From Orrella sp037026685 (GTDB lineage Bacteria > Pseudomonadota > Gammaproteobacteria > Burkholderiales > Burkholderiaceae_B), in contig NZ_JBANET010000006.1 of NCBI RefSeq assembly GCF_037026685.1, positions 123,289-187,288 of the forward strand: a stretch of DNA of 64,000 bases, read 5' to 3'. The notes below the pieces were generated by a model. That model searched no databases, was not told where the DNA came from, and worked only from the letters and a program-made list of their open reading frames with translations. A program made the translations under genes and the position numbers. Below, one piece after another: positions 41,603-51,599 of the stretch; position 1 is the stretch's first letter; every line of letters starts with the position of its first letter.

Positions 41603-41959
41603 ATGACGATTCCAGTCTGGACGGGGACCGCGCCCACCACGCAGTACGGGCGCCAGCCGAAGGCCCCATTCCTGCGGACCGAAATGGACAACGGGACGTC
41701 GCGGAACCGGGCGCGGTTTCGCGTTTATCCCATCACCATCTCGGTCAACTTCTTTTTCGACCAGGAGGAGTACGACCGGTGGCAGCGCTTCTGTGAAGAG
41801 GAGCTCGTCAACTACTCCGGCTGGTTCATGTTGATGACTACCGGGCCGGGTGGAGCGCGCTTGCGCCGAGTCCAATGGGTCGCCCCGCCGAAAGAGGACA
41901 TGGTCGGGACTCGCCACTGGCGAATCACCGGCCAGGTCGAAACCCTCAGCAACGCATAA
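41603..41959 (+). CDS. Minor tail protein (gpM-like), 118 aa
   Basis: Follows the tape measure gene with no gap. Starts MTIPVWTGTAPTTQYGRQPK and contains FRVYPITISVNFFFDQEEYD then RWQRFCEEELVNYSGWFMLM. This pattern occurs in small tail-tip proteins located between tape measure and DUF1833 genes. Probable baseplate component. Confidence 0.82.
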   Translation: MTIPVWTGTAPTTQYGRQPKAPFLRTEMDNGTSRNRARFRVYPITISVNFFFDQEEYDRWQRFCEEELVNYSGWFMLMTTGPGGARLRRVQWVAPPKEDMVGTRHWRITGQVETLSNA

Positions 41960-41960
41960 G

Positions 41961-41987
41961 CCGCCTCCGGGCGGCGTCTTCTTTTTT
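41961..41987 (+). terminator. Weak terminator or attenuator in the tail operon
   Basis: GCCGCC-TCCG-GGCGGC is followed after four bases by a pyrimidine-rich run with six T. It sits between two co-directional tail genes, so it may lower downstream expression without stopping it. Confidence 0.55.
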
Positions 41988-41995
41988 GGGCGCCT

Positions 41996-42529
41996 ATGTC
42001 CCTTGAACAAGCACTGGCCGAGGCATACGCCTCGGCGCCGCGCGACCGAGTGATTTTCGACACGCTCGAACTGCGGCACCCCAATTTCCTGGACGACTAC
42101 GGCCACCCTACTGCTATTCGGGTGGTCATCGGCTACGAGGATATCCGTGCGCGCCTTGAGGCCTATGCCCCGCTGCATGCGGGCGAGGAGGTGGACTTTC
42201 AGGCCGGGGCGTTCCGCTTCCGGCTGCCCGGGTTCGAGGAGGCCAGGGTGCCCAGCTTGCAGATCACCCTGGACGGCGTATCGGAGTTGGTGGTGACGCA
42301 CGTGGAGGCTGCCGCGCATTCGCCGGTGCCCATCGGCGTCACGTACCGGCCATACCTGTCCACGGACCTGAGCCGCCCGCAGATGGATCCGCCGATCACC
42401 ATGTCGCTGACGCAGGTCAGCGTGTCGGCGCTGACCGTGACGGGCACCGCCACGCTTGCCGACGTGCACAACTATCCGTTCCCCGCCGAGAAGTACATCC
42501 GGTCGCGATTCCCGGGGCTGTTCCGATGA
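41996..42529 (+). CDS. DUF1833-family tail protein, 177 aa
   Basis: Recognised by LEQALAEAYASAPRDRVIFD, then TLELRHPNFLDDYGHPTAIR, the opening pattern of DUF1833 proteins, which lie just before NlpC/P60 genes in many siphoviruses. It is probably a tail-tip component (gpL-like place). It overlaps the next gene by four bases. Confidence 0.88.
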   Translation: MSLEQALAEAYASAPRDRVIFDTLELRHPNFLDDYGHPTAIRVVIGYEDIRARLEAYAPLHAGEEVDFQAGAFRFRLPGFEEARVPSLQITLDGVSELVVTHVEAAAHSPVPIGVTYRPYLSTDLSRPQMDPPITMSLTQVSVSALTVTGTATLADVHNYPFPAEKYIRSRFPGLFR

Positions 42530-42915
42530 CTGCCGACGACGCCAATCGCTACATCGGGCTGCCCTGGCGTTTTGGCGCCCGTGGGCCGGATGCCTACGAC
42601 TGCTGGGGGCTTCTGCACGAATGCCGCGCGCGCCATTTCGGCGGCGGGGTGCCCGACACGGTTCTAGGCCAGGCCGCAAAGCGCTTGTATTCGCGCAAGC
42701 TCAAGTCCGGTGAATGGGAAGTGGTGGACCTGCCGGCCCACGGCGACGGCGTGCTGCTGCGCGCCGGCAATGATCCCCACGTCGGCATTTACCTGGACCT
42801 GGACGGCGGCGGCGTGCTTCATGCCCTGGAGGGCTGCGGCGTCGTATTCACGCCCATGCGCGGCCTCGTATCCCTCGGCTATTCCAATCCGAAATTCCAT
42901 CGATTCCATGCCTAG
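42526..42915 (+). CDS. NlpC/P60 peptidase, tail assembly protein (gpK-like), 129 aa
   Basis: The catalytic Cys26 lies in YDCWGLLHECR and His85 in DPHVGIYL, followed by GVLHALEGCGVVF. These are the Cys and His of NlpC/P60 hydrolases. As in lambda K it probably trims peptidoglycan or processes tail proteins during assembly or entry. The protein is a single domain. Confidence 0.92.
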   Translation: MTADDANRYIGLPWRFGARGPDAYDCWGLLHECRARHFGGGVPDTVLGQAAKRLYSRKLKSGEWEVVDLPAHGDGVLLRAGNDPHVGIYLDLDGGGVLHALEGCGVVFTPMRGLVSLGYSNPKFHRFHA

Positions 42916-45900
42916 CGTCATCATCCGCCGCGACCCTTTCCGGCCGCAGATGGACCAGCAAACGGTCACTGTGCGCCGCGGCACCCGCCTGGATACCGTC
43001 CTGCGCCGCCAGGGCTTTATCCAGGGCCGTGGGAAAGCCATTCGCCGCCCGGTGCCCTTCGTGGTGCAGGTCAATGGCGAGTGGCTGCTGCAGGCTCGCT
43101 GGGCGCGGCGCCTGGTCGCCGATGACGCTGTGCTGGTGGTGGTGCTGCCGGCCGGCGGCGGGGGCTCCAATCCGCTGCAAATCGTCGCAATGGTTGCATT
43201 GGCGGCGGTGACGGCTGGCGTTGGAGCGTGGGCTGCTGGTGCATACGCGAGCGCCGCGGGCGTTGCCGCAACGAGCGCGGGCGCGCTGGCGGTCGGTGCA
43301 GGCGCGGCGGCGGCGGTAGCCATCGTCGGCGGCATGGCGATCAACTCGCTTTTCCCGCCGGCGCGCTTGCCCAGCACGATGGAGCGCGAGGGGGCCAGCC
43401 CGACCTACACCATCGGCGCCCAGGGCAATATGGCCAGGCCGTTCGAGGCCATTCCGGTGCGCTACGGCCGGTACCGCAGCTATCTCGATTTCGCGTCTCA
43501 GCCCTACACCGAGATGGAGGGCAATGAGACCTACCTGTACCAGCTCTTCATGGTGGGCCAGGGCGAGTACGACATCGAGAGGATCCAGATCGAGGACACC
43601 GACGTCGGCAACTTCTCGGAGGTGCAGTACGAGGTCGTGCCACCGGGCGGGCGGGTGACGCTGTTCCCCGACAACGTGGTTACCTCCAGCGCGGTACAGG
43701 GCATCGAGCTGCCCGCGGCCGGCGGTCCTGGCGCCGGCCCGGTAGGCCCCTTCGTGGCGAACCCGGCGGGCACGCGCACCACGGAACTGGCCGTGGATGT
43801 CGTCTTGCCCCGTGGGCTCTTCTACGTGAACTACAAGGGGGCGCTGGAGCCCTTGGCGACGACGTTCAACGTCTACGGGCGCCAGATCGATGACAGTGGG
43901 CAGCCGATAGGCAGCACGGTACTGCTTGGTGCCGAGCGCCTGGAAATGGCCACGTCGACCCCGCAGTACCGCACCTATCGGTACAGCGTGCCGCAGGGGC
44001 GCTGGGAGGTCAGCGTCGAGCGCACCTCTGCCGACATCCCTGACCGGGAGACGCGGTCGGCGCTGGCTATCTCGTGGCTGGGCCTGCGCGCGTACCTGCC
44101 GTCGCAGCAGGACTACGGCGATGTCACGCTGCTGGCCATGCGGATCCGGGCGACGAACAACCTGAACCAGACGACGGCGCGACGCATCAACGTCATCGCC
44201 ACGCGCCGGCTGCGCACATGGCACCCTATCAACGGCTGGTCCGCCGGCGCGGTGGCCACGCGCAACCCGGCGTGGGCGATTGCAGACGCGTGCACGAATC
44301 CACGGTATGGGAAGGGGCTGCCGACCAGCCGCATCAACATGGCCGGCGTGTACCGCCTGGCGCAGATCTGGGATCAGCGGGGAGACCGATTCGACGGCGT
44401 ATTCGACACGACCGTGACGTTCTGGGAGGCCATCACGCAGATTGCGCGGGTCGGTCGGGCCATGCCGATCTACTACGCCGGCGTTATCGACATCGTGCGC
44501 GACGAGGCCAAGAGCCTGCGCACGCAGATGTTCACGCCGGCCAATATCGTCGCGCGCAGCCTGTCCATCGACTACGCTTTTCCCGAGTTCGATGACCCCG
44601 ACCACATCATTGTCGAATTCACGAACGAGGCGACCTGGCAGGACGACGAGGTCGTTTGCGCGCTTGCTGGCAGTGCCATGCTGCGGCCGTACCGGCTGCG
44701 CATCCCGGGTATCACCAACCGCGACCACGCGTGGCGCGAGGGCATCACGCTGGCGGTGCGTAACCGCGACCAGCGGCGCTTCATCTCGTTCCAGACCGAG
44801 TTCGAGGGCGCAATCCCGGGATATGCGGACCTGGTGGAGATCTCTCACGACGTGCCGAAATGGGGCCTGTCGGGCTGGATCGAGTCGTTCGATGCGGCCA
44901 GCCTGACCCTGACCACGTCCGAGCCGCTCGAGTGGTATGAGGGCGAAAACCACTACATCAGCCTGCGCCGGCGCGACGGCTCACCGGCTGGCCCCTATCG
45001 GGTCGTGCCCGCAGGTCCTACCCCTGTGCCGCCCGGCCTGTCGGAGTCGGATCTCGCCGAGCTGATGACGCGCCGCATGCGGCTGGTGGACGTGGACGCC
45101 GACGACATTTACGTGTCCGACGGGGTGCAGGACGAGCTCACCCACTACGCATTTGGCGCCGGTGAGCGCCGCGCGCTGCTGGCGCAGGTCATGAGCGCGA
45201 CCCCGGACGAGGAAGGCCGGTGGACCCTGGACGCCGTCAATTACGCGCCTAGCGTGCACGTGGCCGAGCAGGGCGGCGATGTTCCGCCGCCGCCGCCGCC
45301 CTCGCTCCTGCCGAACCCGGTTATTGCGCCGATCATCGACAGCGTAGTGGTGTACGCCGGCGCCGAGCCGGGCACGCAGATCATCTCCGCCACGCCCGCG
45401 CGCGGCGCGGCGCGGTATGAGTTCGAGGCCAGTAGCGATGCCGGCCAGACCTGGTATCAGGTCGGAGAGGGGGAGCGGCCGAATATCATGGTGCGCCTGG
45501 AGCCGGGCGCATGGCGCGTGCGTGTGCGTGGCATCGGCGTGCTGGTGGGTCCGTGGGCCACCTGGCAGGGCCAGATCAGCGCAAACGCCGGGCCGCCGCC
45601 GGCGCTGCTGTCCTTGGTAGCCGAGCCGGCGCTGTACGCCATCCGGCTGCGCTGGACCCTGCCGGATGCACCGTATCTGCGCTCGGTCGAGATCTACGAG
45701 TCCCAGACGCCGGATATCGCCGATGCCCAGCTGCTGACCGAGCCGCGCGTGCCGCAGCAGGCCTACGAGAAAACGGGGGTGCGGGTCGGCCAACGATTCT
45801 GGTACTGGGCGCGGCTGCGCGACGAGGCCGACGCGCCGGGCGGCTGGTTTCCCGACCCGACCGGCCCTGGCGTAGCCGGCCAGGCTGTCCTGGACGCTGG

Positions 45901-47854
45901 GCCGTACTTGGAGGCTATCCGCGACGAGATTATGTCGTCGGAGCAGGGGCGGCAGCTGTTCGACCGTGTGGAGCAGATCGACGTGGACCTGCTCGACTTG
46001 CAGGGGGCGGACGAGCGTCTTGGTCAGGAGATAGCCGCTGAGGCTCAGGCTCGCGTCCAGCAGGTAGGCCAGGTGGCCAAAGACCTGGCGCAGCTAGGTG
46101 GCATCGTTGAGCAAAATACTACCGGGATCGCCGAGCTGCGCGAAGAGGGGGATCTGCATGCGCTGCAGGTGCTCGAACTGCGTGCCGCCCTGGGCGATAC
46201 GGACGCTTCTCTGACCACCATCCGCAGGGTGCAGATGGGCGCAGTCGAGCAGCTTACCCGCCTGACGGTACGCACAGACGAGGCCGTTACCCAGATCACC
46301 GACATGCTGCACGTGCTCGATGGCCAGGCCACGCGGCTGCAGGTACTGGAGGTTGAAGCCGAGGGGCTATCGACCCGCACGCAGACGCTGGAAGAGGTCA
46401 CGGGCCAATACGCGAGCCGGTTCACTGAGGTCGAGTCAGACCTAGACGGGGTGCATTCGGCGGTGCAGACGCTGCAGCAAGCCCAGGAGGGGATGGCCAC
46501 GCAGCTCGAGACGGTCGAGGCGACGGCGGTCGGTGCTGGTGCGGCGGCCGCGGCCGCCCAGGCGGCGGTGCAGACCGAGGCGACGGCGCGGGCCGACGCG
46601 GATTCAGCGCTCGCGCAGAGTATTTCCGAGGTGTCCGCGTCGGTCGGCCAGAACGCCGCCGCTATCCAGCAGATTGACCAGGCCACCGAGGAGCAGGCTT
46701 TGCGTCAGCTGCAGCTCATGGCCCAGGACGGCGCCACCGAGGGGTTTATCACCGAGCAGATGCGCGCCATGGCTACGCATGCACGCCAGATCAGCCAGCT
46801 CGTAGCGCGCAACGAGTCGATGCAGGCAGCCATCCAGACCATCGAGCAGGTGTTCCTGGACGAGACTGGCGCCCTGGCCGAACAGGTGTCCACGCTCGTC
46901 TCCTCGATGACGCAGTTCGGCCGGGAGGCGGATGCGGAGGGCGACCTGGCCGATGTGCTCAATGAGCACGCCAGCCGCGCCATGATCCAGACGGAGCGCC
47001 GCACGCGCGCCACGAGCGAGCTGGCGATGGCGCGGGCCATTGAATCCATGCAGGCCAGCGTGGGGACCGCCGTCGCGCTGATGGAGCAATCGTCCGAGGT
47101 GGTTGCCGAGCTGGACGGCAGGGTCAGCTCGATGATGATGGTGCGGGCCCAGGTCACGCAGGGCGGCGAGACTGTAGCCGCCGGCTTCATGATCGGCGCC
47201 GAAGGTGAGGGCGGCGTGCTGACCAGCCGGTTTGCCGTGTTCGCGCAGCAGTTCGTGGTCCTGGATCAGCTGTCCGAGTCGGTGGTGGCGCCCTTTGCTG
47301 TCGAGGGTGGTCAGACCATCATCGACGATGCGCTGATCCGCAGGCTTCACGGCAACAAGATCATTGCCGGCACCCTCGATGCGGATGCCATCACCAACAA
47401 CTCGTTCGTGTCGAAGGTGGCGAGCATCGACACCGCTTACGTCAGGCGCGCCAATATCCAGGAGCTGGCTGTCGACACGCTGCGGATCGCGGGAGGCTCG
47501 GTCACCACGGGTAGTGCGCTGGACTACAGCTTCGAGCTGGACCGCTGGCAAAGTCAAACGGTCAGGGCTGAGATCCATATGCCTGTAGGTGGGCTTGTGG
47601 TCGCGATGGTCGATGTGAGCGCAACGCGAATCGCGGGCACTGGACGAATGTTCTTTCGCATGAACAGCAGCTTTTCGGAAGAGGCCAGCTACGAGAACCG
47701 GATCGACGCGGTAGCGCCGCACTTCAGCATCAAAGACTTCTTTATCTCGTCGTGGCTTGGGCCTGGCACGCACTTCATCTCCGTAACCGGGCAGAACAAT
47801 GACAGCCGCGGCAGCTACTTTGGGAAAGTTTCGTTGATAGGGCTATTCCGATGA
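42908..47854 (+). CDS. Tail tip attachment protein (gpJ-like), 1648 aa
   Basis: The first 70 residues form a small domain (MPSVIIRRDPFRPQMDQQTV). A very hydrophobic Ala/Gly-rich stretch follows (about 85-150), the arrangement seen when a gpI-like part is joined to gpJ. Then come the tip domains (PFEAIPVRYGRYRSYLDFAS), fibronectin-like segments (about 790-1000) and a long coiled coil (about 1000-1400). It ends in a receptor-facing domain. It determines host range. The start at 42908 overlaps the NlpC/P60 gene by eight bases; the longer frame from 42710 is a shadow. Confidence 0.93.
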   Translation: MPSVIIRRDPFRPQMDQQTVTVRRGTRLDTVLRRQGFIQGRGKAIRRPVPFVVQVNGEWLLQARWARRLVADDAVLVVVLPAGGGGSNPLQIVAMVALAAVTAGVGAWAAGAYASAAGVAATSAGALAVGAGAAAAVAIVGGMAINSLFPPARLPSTMEREGASPTYTIGAQGNMARPFEAIPVRYGRYRSYLDFASQPYTEMEGNETYLYQLFMVGQGEYDIERIQIEDTDVGNFSEVQYEVVPPGGRVTLFPDNVVTSSAVQGIELPAAGGPGAGPVGPFVANPAGTRTTELAVDVVLPRGLFYVNYKGALEPLATTFNVYGRQIDDSGQPIGSTVLLGAERLEMATSTPQYRTYRYSVPQGRWEVSVERTSADIPDRETRSALAISWLGLRAYLPSQQDYGDVTLLAMRIRATNNLNQTTARRINVIATRRLRTWHPINGWSAGAVATRNPAWAIADACTNPRYGKGLPTSRINMAGVYRLAQIWDQRGDRFDGVFDTTVTFWEAITQIARVGRAMPIYYAGVIDIVRDEAKSLRTQMFTPANIVARSLSIDYAFPEFDDPDHIIVEFTNEATWQDDEVVCALAGSAMLRPYRLRIPGITNRDHAWREGITLAVRNRDQRRFISFQTEFEGAIPGYADLVEISHDVPKWGLSGWIESFDAASLTLTTSEPLEWYEGENHYISLRRRDGSPAGPYRVVPAGPTPVPPGLSESDLAELMTRRMRLVDVDADDIYVSDGVQDELTHYAFGAGERRALLAQVMSATPDEEGRWTLDAVNYAPSVHVAEQGGDVPPPPPPSLLPNPVIAPIIDSVVVYAGAEPGTQIISATPARGAARYEFEASSDAGQTWYQVGEGERPNIMVRLEPGAWRVRVRGIGVLVGPWATWQGQISANAGPPPALLSLVAEPALYAIRLRWTLPDAPYLRSVEIYESQTPDIADAQLLTEPRVPQQAYEKTGVRVGQRFWYWARLRDEADAPGGWFPDPTGPGVAGQAVLDAGPYLEAIRDEIMSSEQGRQLFDRVEQIDVDLLDLQGADERLGQEIAAEAQARVQQVGQVAKDLAQLGGIVEQNTTGIAELREEGDLHALQVLELRAALGDTDASLTTIRRVQMGAVEQLTRLTVRTDEAVTQITDMLHVLDGQATRLQVLEVEAEGLSTRTQTLEEVTGQYASRFTEVESDLDGVHSAVQTLQQAQEGMATQLETVEATAVGAGAAAAAAQAAVQTEATARADADSALAQSISEVSASVGQNAAAIQQIDQATEEQALRQLQLMAQDGATEGFITEQMRAMATHARQISQLVARNESMQAAIQTIEQVFLDETGALAEQVSTLVSSMTQFGREADAEGDLADVLNEHASRAMIQTERRTRATSELAMARAIESMQASVGTAVALMEQSSEVVAELDGRVSSMMMVRAQVTQGGETVAAGFMIGAEGEGGVLTSRFAVFAQQFVVLDQLSESVVAPFAVEGGQTIIDDALIRRLHGNKIIAGTLDADAITNNSFVSKVASIDTAYVRRANIQELAVDTLRIAGGSVTTGSALDYSFELDRWQSQTVRAEIHMPVGGLVVAMVDVSATRIAGTGRMFFRMNSSFSEEASYENRIDAVAPHFSIKDFFISSWLGPGTHFISVTGQNNDSRGSYFGKVSLIGLFR

Positions 47855-48261
47855 ATGGGACTGAAAACGGCGCCGCGGCTCTTCCGCCGGAAGACGTGTT
47901 GATCCCCGCAACCTTCTATGACGGAACGGGGCGCATCCTGCAAAGCGGGTGGTTTCAAGAGCGGGTCATTGAAGGATTGGCGGCGCGGCTTGGCTTGCAG
48001 TATGTGCTGCAGCCTGCCGATGTCGCCCGAGATTACGTTGTCGCCGAGGCGGTGGTTGCGCGGCCTTCGAACCCTGCGCGCCTGGAGGGCCTGGTGCTGG
48101 TGGATCTGCCGGCGCCGTGCCGAATCGATATCGACGGGCAAGAGTACGAATGCGACGACACCCGCGCCGAATTGGAGTTTTCGGTGCCGGGGACGTTCAG
48201 GGTCATGGTGCGGGCGTGGCCCTATCTGGACAAGGAGTTCACGATTGAAAATCCGGCATGA
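47851..48261 (+). CDS. Tail-associated hypothetical protein, 136 aa
   Basis: The ATG overlaps the stop of the J-like gene. The product reads LIPATFYDGTGRILQSGWFQ and ends in a beta-rich domain (DIDGQEYECDDTRAELEFSV). It lies between tip and fibre genes and is probably part of the tip or a fibre chaperone. No family recognised. Confidence 0.75.
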   Translation: MNGTENGAAALPPEDVLIPATFYDGTGRILQSGWFQERVIEGLAARLGLQYVLQPADVARDYVVAEAVVARPSNPARLEGLVLVDLPAPCRIDIDGQEYECDDTRAELEFSVPGTFRVMVRAWPYLDKEFTIENPA

Positions 48262-48448
48262 GCCTGATGCGGTCGCGCTACGGCGCCGCGCATACCCCGA
48301 CATCGGCGATCAGCTGGACGCGGTCATGCAAATGGCCGACGCGCTGCGCCGCCAGGGCATCGAGCTGCCGCCAGCGACACTTGAATGGATAGAGCAATGC
48401 CGCGCCGTCAAGGCGCGCTATCCCAAGACCAATCCTCGGCCCGCCTGA
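48245..48448 (+). CDS. Small tail-region protein, 67 aa (TTG start)
   Basis: A TTG at 48245 has AAGGAG eight bases ahead, inside the end of the previous gene. The product starts LKIRHEPDAVALRRRAYPDI and contains GDQLDAVMQMADALRRQG, a pattern found in small phage proteins that assist fibre production. The overlap of 17 bases suggests coupled translation. The long open frame from 47918 is a shadow of the previous gene. Confidence 0.75.
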   Translation: MKIRHEPDAVALRRRAYPDIGDQLDAVMQMADALRRQGIELPPATLEWIEQCRAVKARYPKTNPRPA

Positions 48449-48476
48449 TGCGGGCCATTTTCATGGAGTAGTGCCG

Positions 48477-49535
48477 ATGGCATGGTATCGAGCGGGAACC
48501 GTATCCGTCTCTAACGGCAACGTGACCGTCACGGGCAGCGGGACGGCATGGGTGGCGAATGCCCGGACGGGTGACGCGTTCCAGGGCCCCGACGGCAGGC
48601 TGTATGAGGTCACGAACGTCGCGTCGAATACGGCGCTGTCCATCGCGCCGCCGTACGCTGGCCAGAATGCCTCTGGCCAGGGCTATCTGCTGATTCCGGT
48701 CCAGGGCTACACGAAGCGCCTGGCCGACCGCGCGGCCGAGCTGATCGCCGATTACGGCAATGCCGCGGATCGTGCCGAAGGTGCACTCCAGGCACTGGAG
48801 AACTTGGGCGACCTGCTCGATGTCGTGGCCGCGCGCGAAAACCTGGGCGTGCCGGCTCGGCTGAACCCCGTGTTGCAGCAAAGCCTGCGCGTCGAGAACG
48901 CGGGCACGGCGCTGGCGGTCGGCGTGGCCAGTGGGGCGGCTACTGTCGGGGTGCAGACCGGCGGGCAGGCACTGGCCAGCCTGCTTGAGCTGGTGCCCGG
49001 CGAGCGCGTGTCGATCCTGGAGCGCTTGGTGGCGGCCAACTTTGTCCTGCCTGGCAAGCGCACTACAGCACAGCTCGCCCCGCTCGCCACCGCACAGAAC
49101 GAGGGCGCATTGGCCTGGTGCACGAATACGGCGAGCGGGCCGGCGCTGGTGGAGTGCACAGGGACCGAATGGGTTGTGTGCAAGAACGGGCTGCCGGTGG
49201 GCATGGCGCCATTCGAGCAGGCGAATTCGTCCGGCGCGGGCTGGACCAGTCGGCGGCGGGTGTACCGCTTCGGCGATGGCACGATGATCCAGGATTTACG
49301 ATATTGGGAAGGGAGCTACGCCCCCGGCGTCTGGCCGTGGTCTTGGAACTTCCAGCAAGCATTCACTGATTTCCCGATCCTGGCCGTTAACGCAGTTTGT
49401 GGGTTCTCCGAAGTCGTCAACATCAAGGCGGAGAACAGCAGCCAGACTAGCTGCTCCGGTTTCGTATACCAACGGCACACCTCCTCGCTTCCCAACTTTT
49501 GGATCAACGGCCAAGCCATCGGTCGCTGGAAATAG
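48477..49535 (+). CDS. Tail fibre protein, 352 aa
   Basis: The N-terminal part (MAWYRAGTVSVSNGNVTVTG, then GTAWVANARTGDAFQGPDGR) is the phage tail-fibre attachment pattern. A middle coiled section follows, and a C-terminal domain (WSWNFQQAFTDFPILAVNAV, ending NGQAIGRWK) similar in style to receptor-binding ends of fibre proteins. A GTG six bases upstream is possible, but the GGAG site fits the ATG better. Confidence 0.85.
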   Translation: MAWYRAGTVSVSNGNVTVTGSGTAWVANARTGDAFQGPDGRLYEVTNVASNTALSIAPPYAGQNASGQGYLLIPVQGYTKRLADRAAELIADYGNAADRAEGALQALENLGDLLDVVAARENLGVPARLNPVLQQSLRVENAGTALAVGVASGAATVGVQTGGQALASLLELVPGERVSILERLVAANFVLPGKRTTAQLAPLATAQNEGALAWCTNTASGPALVECTGTEWVVCKNGLPVGMAPFEQANSSGAGWTSRRRVYRFGDGTMIQDLRYWEGSYAPGVWPWSWNFQQAFTDFPILAVNAVCGFSEVVNIKAENSSQTSCSGFVYQRHTSSLPNFWINGQAIGRWK

Positions 49536-49583
49536 CGCCCGCCAGGCCTTCCCGTTTTTCGTCATTTTCACAAGGAGCATTTC

Positions 49584-49772
49584 ATGAAGCGCATTCAGGA
49601 AATCATCGCCGGCAACATCGGCAACAAGCTGACGCAGGAGCTGGCCAACGGCATCTACTCCGCGGTGCTCATGGAAATCGAGCGCCTGGTGGCCGACGCG
49701 CGCGCCCAAGGCGCTACCACTTCGGGCGGCGCGGTGGCCGACGGCCCGGAGGCCGCTAATGGCGCTCGTTGA
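49584..49772 (+). CDS. Small tail-region protein, 62 aa
   Basis: A CAAGGAGC site precedes the ATG. The product, starting MKRIQEIIAGNIGNKLTQEL, is a single helix followed by a flexible Gly/Ala tail. It lies between fibre genes and may be a fibre assembly factor. No family recognised. Confidence 0.72.
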   Translation: MKRIQEIIAGNIGNKLTQELANGIYSAVLMEIERLVADARAQGATTSGGAVADGPEAANGAR

Positions 49773-50364
49773 GATCAGCCGAGCGGCCAGTACCAGCGGC
49801 GGCGTCTGGACCGCGCTGGCCAGCGGGCCTGTGGTGCTGACCTCGATTGCCGCGACGAACCGCTCTTCCCAGGACACGCCGATCAGCGTTTGCTTGCGGC
49901 GGGGGTCGGCGCGTATCACTATCGTGCCGGAGGACCTGCTGCCTGGCGGCCAGGGTAGCCAGAGCACGCGCTTGCGGTTGCCGGTTTTCCCATTGCTGGC
50001 GGGCGATGCGGTTGAGGTGCGCAGCCAAGCGGCCGTGGATTGGCGGGCGATGGGCGCCGAGACGATATCGAGTCGGCAGTTCAGTCTGGCAGTCCAGGCC
50101 GGCGCCGACGCCTGGGCGACCATCGTAGACCAGGCTGCAACCGTGTCGGGGCTGCTCGCCGCCAACCTGTCGATGGGGGATGCCGTCGTATCGGTGCGCA
50201 TCAGCCGCAGCGGCGGCGGCGAATCCTGGCTTGTCGCCGAAGAAGTGGTCGAAGAGGGGGCATCGCGGCGGCTTGTGCCCGTGGCCGTGTTGGGCGCCGG
50301 CGATGTGCTTCAGGTCCGCGCGCGAGGCGCGGTGCATTTCATTGCGACAGGGGTATATGCATGA
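49759..50364 (+). CDS. Tail-region beta-rich protein, 201 aa
   Basis: Begins MALVEISRAASTSGGVWTAL and contains two similar halves (residues 1-95 and 100-200: SIAATNRSSQDTPISVCLRR and VAEEVVEEGASRRLVPVAVL), suggesting two related beta domains. It overlaps genes on both sides. It precedes the first of two paralogous fibre genes, so a structural role in the fibre is plausible. Confidence 0.75.
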   Translation: MALVEISRAASTSGGVWTALASGPVVLTSIAATNRSSQDTPISVCLRRGSARITIVPEDLLPGGQGSQSTRLRLPVFPLLAGDAVEVRSQAAVDWRAMGAETISSRQFSLAVQAGADAWATIVDQAATVSGLLAANLSMGDAVVSVRISRSGGGESWLVAEEVVEEGASRRLVPVAVLGAGDVLQVRARGAVHFIATGVYA

Positions 50365-51599
50365 GCGCGATGGGGCCAGTATCGATCCTGGCGCGGTTCC
50401 GCGACCCGCAGGTGCTCGATTTCGATTTCACCCAAGGCGAGATGCCCGCGGGCTGGACGTTCACGCGTGGCAGCCTGGCCACGTATATCGACGGTGGGGC
50501 GCTGAAGACGGCGGCCCAGAACGAGCCTGTTTTCGAGGACGGAGCGTTGCGGCTCGAACCGCAGCGCACCAACTACATCCAGCGCAACGCCGGCCAGGAC
50601 ATTATGACCTGGACTACCACGCGCGCGATCTTAAGAGAGTGGGGCGCGTTCGCAGGCATGACTATGCGCAGGTGGGCCGCTACCGCGGGCTACAACTCCC
50701 ACTACGTGAACAGCGCGACCGTGCCGACTGGCACGATTGCGGTTGGCACGGTCCTCTCGGGGCAAGTGTGTGTGAAGGCGGGGGGCCTGAGTCAATGCCG
50801 GGTAGAAATGTACCTGGGCACCGGCTATTTCCATGCCCTTGTGGATTTGACATCCGGGGACATTGTAGGCACTGGCGGGGATCAGGGCACCGGCACGGTC
50901 GATGTAACGCGCCTTGCAGATGGTGTGTTTCGCATCCGCATGAACAACGTCGCCAGGGTCGATGGGCCCACGTCTTCGCATATGCGCGTCCTTGCCCAGA
51001 CGCCGGATTTCCAGAACTCGTTTGATGGCAACGAGGTTGACGGCTTGTGGGTTGGCGGTGCGCAGATTGAGATTGGCCCGGAGTGCACGAGCTTCATTCC
51101 CAACGAGACTGCGGGGGCGATTACCCGGCTGCGCGACATCGCCTTGCTCACTCTTGACCAGCCCTGGGGGGTGAACCCGGGAACGCTGGTGGCGGACTTC
51201 ACCAGCAACCCTCGCGGGGTCAACGTATTCATTTCCCTGCGAGAGGGCGAAGCGGCCGCCGGCAATCGGATAGAGATCCGGCGCCAGGTTACCGAAGGGC
51301 GCACGGCGACGATTGTCCGGAACGCCGCCGGCGGTACCGAGATCTCCAACGGCTCGGGCTATTGGCCGCCTGGCCAGGAGTTCAACCGTGCTGCCTTCGG
51401 CTGGGGCATCCCCGATCTGAAGTTCGTTTCGGGCGGCGCAATCACGCTGGCCTCGACACGCCCGCTGTCGGCGTGGACCCCGGCAAATCTGCGCGAAATC
51501 ATGGTCCCGCACAGCTCGAACAACTACGGACGGCTGCGGCGCATCCGCCTGTACCGGCACCTTCTATCCGATTCCGCACTGGAGGCGATCACAGCATGA
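50361..51599 (+). CDS. Tail fibre/receptor-binding protein, paralogue 1, 412 aa
   Basis: Starts MSAMGPVSILARFRDPQVLD. The first 70 residues (FDFTQGEMPAGWTFTRGSLA, then TYIDGGALKTAAQNEPVFED) match those of the gene at 52010. The rest is beta-rich with a lectin-like look (FNRAAFGWGIPDLKFVSGGA) and ends in a short conserved tail (RIRLYRHLLSDSALEAITA) also shared with the second copy. The shared ends and diverged middles suggest alternative receptor-binding proteins. Confidence 0.8.
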   Translation: MSAMGPVSILARFRDPQVLDFDFTQGEMPAGWTFTRGSLATYIDGGALKTAAQNEPVFEDGALRLEPQRTNYIQRNAGQDIMTWTTTRAILREWGAFAGMTMRRWAATAGYNSHYVNSATVPTGTIAVGTVLSGQVCVKAGGLSQCRVEMYLGTGYFHALVDLTSGDIVGTGGDQGTGTVDVTRLADGVFRIRMNNVARVDGPTSSHMRVLAQTPDFQNSFDGNEVDGLWVGGAQIEIGPECTSFIPNETAGAITRLRDIALLTLDQPWGVNPGTLVADFTSNPRGVNVFISLREGEAAAGNRIEIRRQVTEGRTATIVRNAAGGTEISNGSGYWPPGQEFNRAAFGWGIPDLKFVSGGAITLASTRPLSAWTPANLREIMVPHSSNNYGRLRRIRLYRHLLSDSALEAITA